NCBI GenBank assembly: GCA_026008535.1
Contig: BRKX01000015.1
Location: 28,665,501 to 28,729,500 of the forward strand
Length of the DNA stretch: 64,000 nt
From: Perilla frutescens
Taxonomy: Eukaryota; Streptophyta; Magnoliopsida; Lamiales; Lamiaceae
Direction of reading: 5' to 3'
The notes under the pieces are model-generated. The model did no database searches, had not been told where the DNA came from, and worked only from the letters and a program-made list of their open reading frames with translations. Position 1 is the first letter of the stretch; each line of letters begins with the position of its first letter. Position numbers and translations under genes: made by a program. Shown here one piece after another: positions 34,257 through 45,109 of this stretch.

Positions 34257-35993
34257 TGTTGGTCCCGGGCGAGTCGATGTCAGTTTAGGGGGGTGAATAA
34301 ACTGATATAAAAACTTTTACTTCAAATGCGGAATGATAAGGGCCTTTGACTCGCTTAGTAACTTATCTATGCACAGATCAGTTGAGCACTTTTAGATAGC
34401 TTGAGTACAGATTGTGTGGGCTTGTGTACAGTTCAAAGATATGCGAGTATAAGAAAAACAGTACAGCACACAAACGATTTATAGAGGTTCGAAGTCTCAA
34501 ACTTCTACGTCCTCTTTTCCTTCCGCAGAAGGGCAACTCCACTATATAACTTGAGTTTCTTTACAAATTATACAGTGAAGGACAGCTGGCTGAACCTGGT
34601 AACTGCTCGCTACCTCAGCGGGTCGACGGCTCACACTTGCAGTCCCTAACTGCTCGCTAGGGAGGTAGGTGCTATTGACGTCTTTACAAGGTTTTAGATC
34701 TCTTTCGATCTTTAAGAGGTTAGTCTTGAACAGGGGATATCAACTGATGTGCTCCTTCAATTGAGCTGGGTAATTGATCGGTGTATTGCCGGAACTGAGA
34801 AGGTTTCTCTGGCTGGATTATCAACAGCTAGCTGAATGCTTTGATTCTGTGGATTCTTCTTCTCAGTTGGACTCTTGCAGATTTAGCGAATTCTGAACTT
34901 GAGCTGTGTGGGAGGGAGAAAGAAATCTCAGTTGTAAGTATCTTGAATGAAGGTTTCAAGAATGAAAGTCGCGAAAAGTCATTTGAAAACTTTGATTCAC
35001 TCTTCTTTAATAGAGGAGTGATTTTGTGACCGTTGAGTTCCATTGATCGGTGGCTCTGTTGGCTCATCAATGGTAGATGGTCTTTATGATCGTTGGAACT
35101 TTTGGTTAAAGTAGTCGTTGCTTTGCCAATCGATCTATGTTGGATATTTAATTCCAGTAGCCGTTGCTTTGCCAATCGATCTCTGTTGGATATTCAATTC
35201 CAGGATCTCTGCTGAAGCATTTATTCCAAGATCTTCATTTGTGCATTAACTTCAGGACTCTCTGGCTGGCAGTTCTGAGCTTCAGTTTAGCAAGTTTGAG
35301 TTCCAGTTGGCAGTTTTGAGCTTGTCTTCTTAGTTCGGCTATTACTCCAGTTGGCAGTTATGAGCTTGTCTGCTCAGTTCGGCTATCACTCCAGTTGGCA
35401 GTTCTGAGTTTCTTCCTCCAGTTCGACTGATCACAAGTTGTTGAATAGCTTGTCAGTTCGACTGGTCTTTCTTGAGCTTTCTTGTCAGCTTAACTGATCA
35501 CAAGCGGTTGGATAGCTTGTCAGTTTAATTGGTCTTTCTTGAGCTTTCCTGTCAGATGTTTTGCTTGTTTTCTCCTACAAGCTGGCTGACTTCAGTTCTG
35601 GCCTTTGATTGATTCGTCTGTCTACTTCAGTTCGGCTGAAGTTAAGTTTGGCCATCAGCTGGATACTTCCAGTCTTCAGTTAAACTGATCTCTTATCAGT
35701 TTTTTCAGTCTTGTTGAGTTTTCTCTCAGCTCTACTAACTTAGCTGTCAGTTTATTTTGACTGGTTTGACTCCTTTAACCCTCAGTTGAATTGAGTACTG
35801 ACTGATTGACGTATACTTCCAGCTGGTAGACCATGCTCCAGTTGGGTTGACTCTGGCTTCATTTGAGTTCCTTTTTGAGGCTCTGGATTGGTTAGCTCAA
35901 ATCTACAGCTTGGATCTTGATCAGTTTTTCAGGAATAGTTTTGACATCTTATCAAAACCTTATCTAGGGGTTCCTTATTAGTTTTTCCTAACA
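34257..35993 (-). repeat. 3' LTR of the SIRE-like element
   Basis: On the plus strand it runs from TGTTGGTCCCGGGCGAG to TTTTTCCTAACA. It contains three internal tandem duplications: about 46 bp (35,111-35,204), 44 bp (35,303-35,400) and 67 bp (35,424-35,555). It is dense in CAGTT/AACTG words. Short frames inside are not genes. Confidence 0.95.
34475..34484 (-). promoter_or_regulatory. Candidate LTR TATA box
   Basis: CTATAAATCG on the minus strand; the equivalent site in the 5' LTR is at about 62,025-62,034. It is the best TATA-like match seen in the LTR, but a TTATATAG nearer the LTR end is an alternative. Confidence 0.35.
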
Positions 35994-36010
35994 ATTTCCC
36001 CCTTTTTTGA
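35994..36010 (-). other. Polypurine tract of the SIRE-like element
   Basis: On the minus strand AAAAAAGGGGGAAAT sits directly before the 3' LTR and would prime plus-strand synthesis. Confidence 0.8.
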
Positions 36011-36481
36011 TGATGTCAAAACCATGTCAATGATGATGGAAAAACTGCAAATGTTCGTCTGAGAGACGTGTTATAGTTCGCTTATAGGCAAAGCTTGATA
36101 TCAGAGTAAGTTAGAGCAAGAATTCAAGTATCAGAGCATACTTTCATTTTAAACATGCTTTCATTTTGAAATATCAGAGCATGATTATCAAGGTATCGGA
36201 GAATGTGCATAAGCATGAGCAAGGCTTGATATGATATTGAAGCATGATATTGAGGGATTAAATCAGAGCATATAGATCAGAGCATATAGCTTTTAATATC
36301 ATAGCTATCATATCAACTCTTTTGATAGTAGATAGAACTACTACTACTTCACTTCCTCATCTGCTTCTTCTTTTCCTGCTTGATTCTCATTTTTCTTTAA
36401 CTCTATGTGTTCTCCAAGCTTCCCCCTGAAGCTGAGCTTCCCCCTCAAGTTGTACTTCTCTTTGGATCTGCTCCCAAAGAG
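36011..36481 (-). other. Spacer between ORF C and the 3' LTR
   Basis: Non-coding. TCAGAGCAT-like words recur about six times at 36,095-36,290. A 68-bp tandem duplication occupies 36,431-36,566, its right half running into the end of ORF C. Confidence 0.7.
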
Positions 36482-38134
36482 TTAGATTTTCATCATCAGC
36501 TGAGCTTCCCCCTCAAGCTGTACTTCTCTTTGGATTTGTTCCCAAAGAGTTAGATTTTCATCATCATACCTTCCATCTTCCCCCTTTTTGGCATCATCCA
36601 AAAGGGTAAATTGGTGTAGATCGTATGATGACATTGATAGATTTGATAAGAAGGTGAATGCAGTTGCCAAGTTGTCATTGCAGACTGAGAGAACTGAAGG
36701 AATGAGTATGGGCAAAGAGAACCATGCATAAGCTTCTTCAGTTGTCATGAACTGACCACAATCAGTGGTGAGAGAGAGATCTTGCTCTCTGAAGTCCATG
36801 GATGCCAGGTTGGAGAAGATCTCATCATTTGAGGCGATTGGTAGGTCTTCAATAAATAGAGTGCAGGAGGAGTTGGCTGACTCATTGTCTGGAAGAGGAG
36901 CGTTGGCTGGTACGCTGTACTGGATTCATTTTATCAATGAATCCATTATTTCCGAGAGCATTGGTGGCGAGCTGAGTGGATGGTTCATCCAATTTCTACT
37001 CTAGTGGCCTTTGTTGATCCAGAAGAAGGATCCACGAATGTGGATGAGGTGGAACATAGTGGCCTCATCGATTTGAAATCTCCAGAGATGATACTGGAGG
37101 TATCTTCTCAAGTGCTTGAATAATGAGGGGTTGCTACCCTTAATTAGACCGAAACAACTTCTTAGCTGATGATCTAGAACTTGCTCGAACTCATCCTCAA
37201 TTAGGTCGTGATGGACTAAGATGAGAGGTTGTGAGCTGGCGGGTATGATAGACTGATCTCTTAGTTTAGAGAGATGCTCACTCTCAATCAACAACTGTCT
37301 TTCGTCTGAAAAGCTGGCAGTTGTGACCAACGGTCTCTTTCCATGACTTGAGTTTGCAGCTTCCGGTTGTTGTGATTTCTTCAGGACTATATGGCAGTAG
37401 ATGGTCGGGAGCATATTTCTTCATCCGATTTGTTCTCCGGTTGGAATCTCTTCGTCAAATTGACTCCGAATGATGTGGCTTATGAGACTCATAAACCCAA
37501 CATTCTCTTGGAATGTTCCATTTTTCTGATCATATTCTGCTCTGTCTACATTTCTTCGCAGTTGAGCAAGGATGAAGGAAGCCCAGTTGGCTTTGCATCT
37601 GAAGAAAAGAGCGGCCATTAGATGAGCTTTGAGTTCAGAGAATTGGACCGTCTCATAGTTTTCGTGCAGGATGTGACCTGCGATATCCAGCAGTTAGATG
37701 ATCTCACTAGGCAGACTTTCCTTCAACCTGTGTGAGCAGTTGTGGTGTTGCACGTGTGGATGTTTCCATAGACTCCACAGTACATATTTGCTTGGAAGCT
37801 CTAGATCCAGCACGTCTTGGCCTTCACCGGGGAGGAGGAGTGTAGACATCATAGTGTCTTTCATCACCGTTATGACTTGGTTCTGAATGATGGAGATGAT
37901 GTTGTTGCCGGAGACGGTTGCATTGTGGTAGAACTCCGCAACATGAGTGGGTAGATTCTTGACTGACATAATAGTCAAGAATGGCAACAACCTAGTTTCC
38001 TCCAATGGCCGAAAGATCTTGTGGAATTTCTTTAGACCTAGGCGTGCGTGAAGAAGCTCTAGGTTAAGAGTCTTATCTTTCTTCAGCTTGCTTACCAGTG
38101 ACTTGACATTCACCATCTGAAATGAGGGTTTCAT
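36482..38134 (-). pseudogene. ORF C: third post-pol gene of the SIRE-like element
   Basis: A single minus-strand frame of about 551 codons from ATG 38,134 to 36,482, interrupted by a few stops (near 37,694, 37,421, 37,001). Function is unknown. Three blocks match ORF A and B: an N-terminal block around VAEFYHNATVSGNN, a second around NWASFILAQLRR, and a third around LFKHLRRYLQYHLWRF ending FFW. The arrangement resembles the family annotated as putative plant transposon protein; that assignment is from memory of the pattern. No signal peptide or clear membrane span is present. The last part is changed by a 68-bp duplication and lacks the basic tail seen in A and B. A TATA-like box lies about 110 nt upstream of the ATG. 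Confidence 0.75.
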
Positions 38135-38240
38135 TTCTGCAAAGAAATGGTTGCGTTAGATTTGCAAGTGCTTTGGTTAGGTGATGTTAATGCAAGGGGA
38201 GATAGAGATTTTGCAGATGATCTGAGCCTTCATCTCCTTG

Positions 38241-38252
38241 CATATATTTATT
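38241..38252 (-). promoter_or_regulatory. TATA-like box upstream of ORF C
   Basis: AATAAATATATG on the minus strand, 107-118 nt upstream of ATG 38,134, followed by a C-rich leader without ATG. Comparable boxes precede ORF A and B. Confidence 0.45.
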
Positions 38253-38794
38253 CAGCTCTGTATGCATTGATCGAGGACACTTGATTGCTATCTTAGCTGA
38301 TCAGCTATCTGATTTGATGGACGATTAGCTGAATAAATGATGCATGCATCTCAGCCGTCTGATTATGAAGCAACTTTATGATCATGTGGCTGAGAGAGAG
38401 CAAATTTAAAAATAGGGTAATTATCATAAATAGCAAGATATCTTCTGCAGATTTGGCTATTTATATCTCATAGATAATCATTTCCTCCTGTTCACTTTTG
38501 TGGAGTCGATTTAATATTATCGCAGTGATATTAATGGCAACTTGTGAAAGAGGACCCCATTTTCAAAGTGTAACCGTTGGATGTAATATAAGAGATTTTA
38601 TAATCACAACGGAGATAATTAAGTTAAGATAAGCTTGAGGATTAAGAGAAACTTATCCTAAGTCAGTTGGGATACAGTCCAACTGATTGGCTTGATGAGT
38701 CAGCGGTTGGATGATCAGTTTCAACACTTTGCCAGTTGTCGCTGATGAACTGATTTTGAGGCTCTAACTGAACTGAGTTGAGCAGGTCGTTTGG
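38253..38794 (-). other. Spacer between ORF B and ORF C
   Basis: Non-coding, about 540 bp, containing ATCCAACGGTTAC-like (38,576-38,590, on minus) and repeated CAGTT/CTGAT words. It has a promoter-like rather than coding texture. Confidence 0.55.
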
Positions 38795-40687
38795 TCAGTT
38801 GCTTGGCCTTCTTTGAGTCAGTTTCCTCTTCTTGAAGGACCGAATTGGACTGGCTGCACTCCTTTCTTTCGAGCAGTTTGATCGCTTTCTCATCGATGCA
38901 GATCCAGTTTCATGCTCTGGCAGTTCCGGCCTTGCTGTCCTCCCGGTTTGGTGAAGTTGCTGAATGGCAACTGATGAGAGTTTCATCCTTTGATTAAGGG
39001 ATTGTGAAATTTTCTTCGGCGACTGTCTGAACTGATCAAAGTTCAGAATCGGTTGCACACCTTTTGAGCTGGATTTGAGTAGGGGAGTGACATAGCTCTT
39101 GGATAAGAGACTTGGTGATGTGGCAGTATCTTCATCATCACTATCTCTTTCATCATTATGCCTTTGATCCTTCTGAGAAACCACGACTTTATTGTGTGAT
39201 GGATGTGGTTCTATCCTCTCTGTGGCAGTTGAAGTTCGTCATGATGGCTCAGCTGACTGACTTGATAAATCATCAAGGTTCAGTTTTTGGAAGAGAGAGC
39301 CAGTTGGGCAGTCGACTGATCGATTTACGACCACAACTCCTTGAGGCATGATGCTGGTTTTGAATTCAGCTAACAAGGCAGCTGCTGGAATTTTGTTGGT
39401 GAGCCTGTGATTCATGATGTGCTGAACTTGCACAATGGTTGGAGGAAATGGATTTGACGAGCCTATCCATTTAATGCTCCAAGTTTCTTTACGTTGCCAG
39501 TAGCTCATGCCATGAAAGACAGTTAGCAGAAAATGAGACTGAGTGGACATCGAATGTCTCCAGTTGTACCAATAGAAATACCGGTGGAGTTGTTTAAACA
39601 ACTCTTGGTCATGTTGTGCAATAAAAACGAAGTGCGTGAGAAGAAGATTAGTCACTTCCTTTTCTGCACTTTTAACTGCATATTCACCACTATAGAAGGT
39701 GCGAATATTTTCTTCAGTCAGTTGGAGGGGAGGACATGTGCTTTTGAAGTAGTCAGCTCCATAATTTGGATGAGGAATTCTGATGAATGAAATAAGCTCA
39801 TCTGGATCAGAGCAAACCTGGAAATTAATTGGTTATCTGTTCTTTGATTTCGGAGAATGAACGGCGTTGGCAGTTGAATTGCTCGAAGTGATGTTGCTCG
39901 TCTTTGCCTTGGCTCTTCATTTCTTTCTGAGTGACTGAAGATGAGCATTTCTCTTCTTGGGAATCCAGTCAGAGATGAGGACTGGTAGTGCTTTGTCACT
40001 TGGAAGTTTCAGCAGGTCTTCAATCATTTTGCTCATCCTTAGAACAAATCCTACCTTGGACTCAAATTTGCCAGATTTCTTTGAGTCAGAGGCCTTGATG
40101 ACTTGATGTTTGAATTGTTGGAAGACAAATTCTGCCCAGTTTGTTTGTCGTCCCTCATCAAGGTGAATCATAACCTTGTATCGCTCTTGGGTGAGCTGAC
40201 TCAGGCTTCCAATTGCCCCGAACATCATCTTGTTGGTTATGTCGAGTAGAACGCCATACTCGGGCTTCAGATCAGTTTTAGCTGTCATAAAACTGAATTG
40301 CTTGTTGCAGGTGGGAGCTTTCCATTATCTCCAGTATGATTCTGCAGGTTCCTTCAATTCTTGAACGGATGATCCTTTCCGTGGAAGTTGAAAGACTTCT
40401 GCAATTGTTCTTTCAGTGATTTGGAGTAGCCGTCCTTGAATCACTGATGACACTGTCTTTCCATCTGCAGACAGTTTTGCTTGAAGCAAAAACTCACTCA
40501 CAAAATTTTTTCTGAAGAACTTTGGTGGTGTTTTCAGGTAGTGAAGAATTCCTGTCTTGTGAAGATTTGATAGAAGGGTTGGGTTGTTTGATTCGTTTAG
40601 AATCAACTGAAATTTCTTCCTTTCTAGGAATTTGTCTCTCAGTAGTTGCTCTTTGAAGGAATTGAAAGATCTGGGTAATTCGGCCAT
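38795..40687 (-). pseudogene. ORF B: second post-pol gene of the SIRE-like element
   Basis: Starts at ATG 40,687 (MAELPRSF) and ends at 38,795, about 631 codons. It has one stop near 40,325 and a compensated frameshift near 39,720-39,920. Block 1 contains NFVSEFLLQAKLSADG and ITERTIAEVFQLPRKG; block 2 contains NWAEFVFQQFKHQV and VGFVLRMSKMI; a GADYF...TCPP segment follows, then block 3 with LFKQLHRYFYWYNWRHS and GMSYWQRKETWS. The C-terminus is basic (SFKKRKLTQRRPSN), resembling a nuclear localisation signal. It is clearly homologous to ORF A and ORF C but well diverged from both. Function is unknown; an envelope role is not supported by any signal peptide or membrane span. Confidence 0.8.
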
Positions 40688-41050
40688 CTTTTAGGGTTGG
40701 CTGAAATTTTGGGGGATTTCATGAGCTTTGAGAGTGAGAGATAGCTTTTGGGAGCGTAGGAGAGGTATTTTTGAGAGGCTTATGAGAGAGGGGTTTTTAT
40801 GAGTGTTTGGGCAGGCTCATAAATCTGATGGTTGGAATGGTACTGGCCCTACCTTCTTTTATTTTGGTCGTTGGCATTTAATGACTTTGAGACGTGTCAT
40901 TGTGTTGCAACGGTCAAAATATTCAAAATCAATGCTGAGTCAACATATATTTGAAAGAAAAAATCTTTTTATAGATCAAAAAGAATGTTGACAAACTGAG
41001 TTACAAGAAGTAAACTTAGGGCTTTTTAACCAGTTGAACTTGATCAGCCA
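40688..41050 (-). promoter_or_regulatory. Promoter-like spacer upstream of ORF B
   Basis: On the minus strand a TATA-like CATAAAAACC lies at 40,793-40,802, about 110 nt before the ATG, followed by a strongly CT-rich leader (CCCCTCTCTCAT, TCTCTCACTCTC) with ATG-poor sequence. An ACACGTCTC word near 40,893-40,902 resembles ACGT-core elements. Confidence 0.5.
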
Positions 41051-42399
41051 CTAGTCCTTCTTGTGCTCAGTTTTCCTCCTCTTAGCAAGTGGTTCGATGG
41101 AGTCACCTTCACCATCCTCGTCACTGCTTGAAGACTCAGTTTCTATGGACTGGAGTCTGGGGTGAGCTTGCAGCCTCTGAATTTGCTCTGTATTCAGTTT
41201 TACCTGTTGCTGCAGGCTGTGGATCAAGTTCACATAGTAGGTAGAGAGCTGGACTGATAAGCTGCTTGATTGATCATCAAACTGAGCTACTCTCGAGTCA
41301 ACCTCTTCTCCAGCTTCAGTCCCGATCAGTTCCTCACATGGAACTGTGTGGGAATGCTCAGCCTTCTCCATACTGATTGATTCATCATAGCTCGGCTCTG
41401 GTGGAGTTTCCGGTGCAGGAGCTTGGGCTTCAGCTTGAAGAGCCCTTTGAACTGGATCAAAGTACGCAGTTATGACTAGCGTACCTTGGTAGGCAGATTG
41501 ATCATCCTTTTGAGCTATCTGATCAGCTGGCTCTTCAGACTCAGCTGGCTCTGCTACTGGAATAGTGAGAGGAATAGTTGTGGGAGCTCCTTCATCAGCA
41601 GTTGGCTTTTGGGGAGTGGACTCCTCAAACTATTCAGCCTTCTCAGCTGACTCTTCTGACTCCTCAGGAATGAGATTGATTTCAACTTCAGCTAAGTGAG
41701 GAGATCTCTCAGAGTGGAGTTCTCTTGCTACTTCATTAATGAGATCATCCACTGGGGTGGATACTTGATTTCTTCTTGTAGTTGATTCTGATGGTTGTCC
41801 AGACGGATGGCTTTGTGATTTCTTCTTCAATTCATTGAATAGCCATTTGTGTTGAACATGAGAGTGCTTCCATCTTTCACATTCTCTCTCTATGGTGATG
41901 GCGGGCAGTTTTAATCCTTGAAGTTTGCACAGCTCATCAAAGACATCTTTCATTAAGCATTCTGATGAATTTGGACATTCTTTTCTAAGTTGTAGCTGCC
42001 TCATTAGATGTTTTCCCTAAGTGATTCTAGCATTCTCATTGTCTGTCCACCACAGACTCCATTCCTCTTCTCGCTTCCAGAAGCTCATCCTGTGTAAAGT
42101 GACCAATGAGAAGAAAGGTACTGAGAGATACACGTGTCTCCACAAGAACCAGTAGATGTACCTGGTCAAGGTGTGGAAGAGTTCTTCGTGGCCAGTTAGT
42201 TCCTGGGCGTAGTGTTGAGCCATATAATTCTGTGTTGTCTCATCAGCCCATTTCTTCACGGCTTCTCCTTTTGAAAAGGCTCTTATGTTCCCTTCAACTT
42301 GAGCCATCGGGGGGCATGTCATCTGAAAATAATCAGCCCCAGCTCCATCGTAAGGAATTCCTCTTGCAGGGATGATGTCTTCTGGGTTTTCACAGGGAG
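41051..42399 (-). pseudogene. ORF A, C-terminal part (split by Athila)
   Basis: Continues the reading frame of 53,968-55,167 after the Athila insertion; skipping the inserted element and one GGGAG copy keeps the frame. It holds the GADYFQMTCPP segment, block 3 (LFHTLTRYIYWFLWRHVYLS, RMSFWKREEEWS), a long acidic Glu/Pro-rich region, and a short coiled-coil-like stretch (NLIHSLQQQVKLNTEQIQRL) before an acidic Ser-rich segment and the basic tail LAKRRKTEHKKD. Stops occur near 42,014 and 41,630 in addition to those in the first part. The aromatic stretch in block 3 is the only hydrophobic segment, and it is not hydrophobic in B or C. Function is unknown. Confidence 0.8.
42395..42399. repeat. Target duplication of the Athila element
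   Basis: GGGAG repeated at 53,968-53,972. Confidence 0.95.
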
Positions 42400-43772
42400 T
42401 GGTGTGTCGTTTCCACCAAAAATAAAAGATCCGACAACAGTCGGTTTGCCCAAACTGCACAGTACAGTAGCAAGAAAGATCGTTTCCCTAGAGACTAGCG
42501 AGAATTACCCTCACTTTTCAACCTGTAAAACCGAACCCTTCAACAGAGAATTTATAGAAATAAATTCAAAGATGCGAAACTAACGTAGTGATTAAATAAA
42601 TATCCAAGCATTCACACAAAAGAGTTATGTATTTAATTGATTAAAAATTATCCGGAATTCAATCACACCACCTTGGCTATTCAACTGATCCTAGATTCAA
42701 GAATTAAATTAATTATTCCATGCAAATCGGTTATGGTTATCGAAGACACTTTCCGGCATAACCTAATTCCGATATCTATCGACAATCAAGAAGACACTTC
42801 ATGAATTGCTTCCCTAATCAACCGACAATCTTGAGAGACACTCTACCGATTTAATGGGTTGATTGCATTAAATTCCTAAGGAACCCGATACAAAATCAAT
42901 TGACTCTGACACAGGACAATTTAATTAAGCTTACTATTCCCTTGATTATGAAAAATCGTTTTGCTCCAAATTAACTCCTATCACAATTTCGGATGATGGA
43001 TTTAACTAGTTAGTAATAAATTCAAACCACTAAGTATTTGCAACTACCTCGTAAATTCGAATAAATCACAACTTGAAAAGCGAAGAATAGCAAATACACG
43101 AAAATAATTAATTAGAAGAAAGCGTTTAGATCTCACAGTTGAATCGAGCCAAAGATTCGTGGATTGATTTTCGGATGAACGACGTCTAGCTTGCTTGCAT
43201 ATTAATCATCAAAAATATCGAAACTATATGAACTGTTGCGTAGGAATTAACTGGAGGAATAATAATAATGATCTGAACGGCGTTCTCTTTTTTTCTATTG
43301 TCTCCCTCTATTCTCTGATAAAGGAATTAGTAATATAGATACATCCATATCTCCCAAGATAATTTCCTAATTAAAGAGAGTTTAACATGGAATTAAAATC
43401 CTATCCTATCTCTACTAGGTAATAGCCAAAATAAAGGTGATTAAAAGTTGTAATTAAGCTGGAAGCCGCGTCCAGGTCTTGGGCTGGATCAATACTTGTG
43501 CAAAACGGGCTGAATTTACTCGCGCAGGCCTAGAGCCTAGCTTCTCGGTCCATCCTTCAGGCGGCTTGCCCAAACGGCCTGCTTCAGAACTTCCTTTCAA
43601 AGGAACCCTGTTGCAATTCCCAAAACTAGTAGCCTATCTGTCCAATTATAACTATCCACCTGCACAACTTCAAAGCACAACAAAACTTTTCCAAAATAGA
43701 TGCAAGACAGATAATTATACAAAAATAGATATCGAAATTATCCTCAAAAGATAGGTAAAAAGCACCCAATCA
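42400..43772 (-). repeat. 3' LTR of Athila
   Basis: On the plus strand it runs from TGGTGTGTCGTTTCC to CACCCAATCA. The 91-codon frame near 43,479 and its twin at 53,674 are LTR shadows. Confidence 0.95.
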
Positions 43773-43790
43773 AAACCCCCCACATTTGAG
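43773..43790 (-). other. Polypurine tract of Athila
   Basis: Minus-strand AATGTGGGGGGTTTT directly precedes the 3' LTR. Confidence 0.8.
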
Positions 43791-45109
43791 CAATGCTCGC
43801 CCTCGAGCATACAAAACAAACTGAAAATGAAGATATAGAAACAACAAAGTTCACAATCTGCCTCGAGTTAGAAAGTATTCAGAGGAACGGCCATGACTCA
43901 ACCATCCACAAACCACCAATCCATCTCATTTATGAAATCTATCACTGCTCTCAACCAAGTCAGAATTATGCTCTTGGATCCAACCTCACCAGGATTCTCT
44001 CATATTCGCTCAACAAAAACAAGGAACTGTCTTGAAATATTATGCACACAAGCCGTGATTTGTTATTCTCAGCATAGGTTTGCTCTTTTGTCATTCCGAT
44101 TATCATCAAACCAAGTTAATCCAAGGATCAAAAGGTCTTGTCAAAATGGTGTAATGGGGCTTGGGTGGCGGGTTGGATAGATCTGGGTACTTGGCTTAAA
44201 AGAGGGAACATGTAAGCTTATTCACCTTTGTCTTAATTTGCACCAACACCCAACATCATGGTTGTCATTCTTGGAATTCAATCCCAGCAGCCATACCCTT
44301 TTCAACTCCGCTTCTATTTTTTTTTTCCTTTTTTTTCTTTTGTAAAAATTAGCAGCCATGCACTCTGCTTTTTTTTTCTTTTTTTTTTACACATATAATT
44401 GGCTAGCAGTCTTCCCAAATTCCAAAGTTCAGAGAATCAGAATGGCTTTCATGTTCCCAGGGGCAAGATACAAGCTAAAATCAAGGCTATGGCTAATTTC
44501 TTGTGAAGTTCAGTTGAACAAGGAATTGGGGAAATTAAAGGCTCAAAATTGGTTCACTAGTTGGAAATTGTAACGGTAGGGCATTATTTTCTGTTGGAGG
44601 CAAAAAATGGGGTGTGTTCCTAATTGCCTTAATCATTTCCAAAGTTTCAACTGTGGTGACAAAAATAATTAGGCAAAAGAGCAAACCAAGCATCAAATGT
44701 CCAAATCCGACACACTCTCAATGAACAATGAGCTTTCAATGAATTGACATGCTTATGGGCTCAAAACTCACTTTCTGAGGTTACAAAAGCATGATCTAGA
44801 GCATAACTTGTCATCCCAGATATCATACGAGCAGTTAAAGATAATAAAAATGAGACAACAAACCAAAACTACCAGTCAAACCAGGTCTTAACCATTCCTC
44901 CTCATACGGATCCACCCTTAACAGCTTTATGCTTTGTTAAAACATTTTTTTTTATATATAAGCAGAAACGTACGGACCCCCCCCACATTTAAGAACACAC
45001 AGTGTCCTCACTGTGAAGGAGTGAAAACACGAAGACAAGAAATAAAAATAAACAAGAAATGAAAAGAACAAGAAAAACAGAAAGAAAGAAAGGGAAGAGA
45101 GGGCAAACT
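43791..45109 (-). other. Athila 3' untranslated region
   Basis: About 1.3 kb between ORF3 and the purine tract. It contains T-rich runs at 44,316-44,345 and 44,369-44,389 and no coding frame with recognisable domains. Long non-coding spacers are usual for Athila elements. Confidence 0.7.

Noticed and set aside
34841..35029. Short open frames inside the SIRE-like LTRs (also at 62,382)
   Set aside because: Same frame appears in both LTRs but is non-coding LTR sequence without domains.
43479..44180. Short plus-strand frames in and beside the Athila LTR
   Set aside because: Shadows of LTR and untranslated sequence; repeated at 53,674 simply because it is the other LTR.
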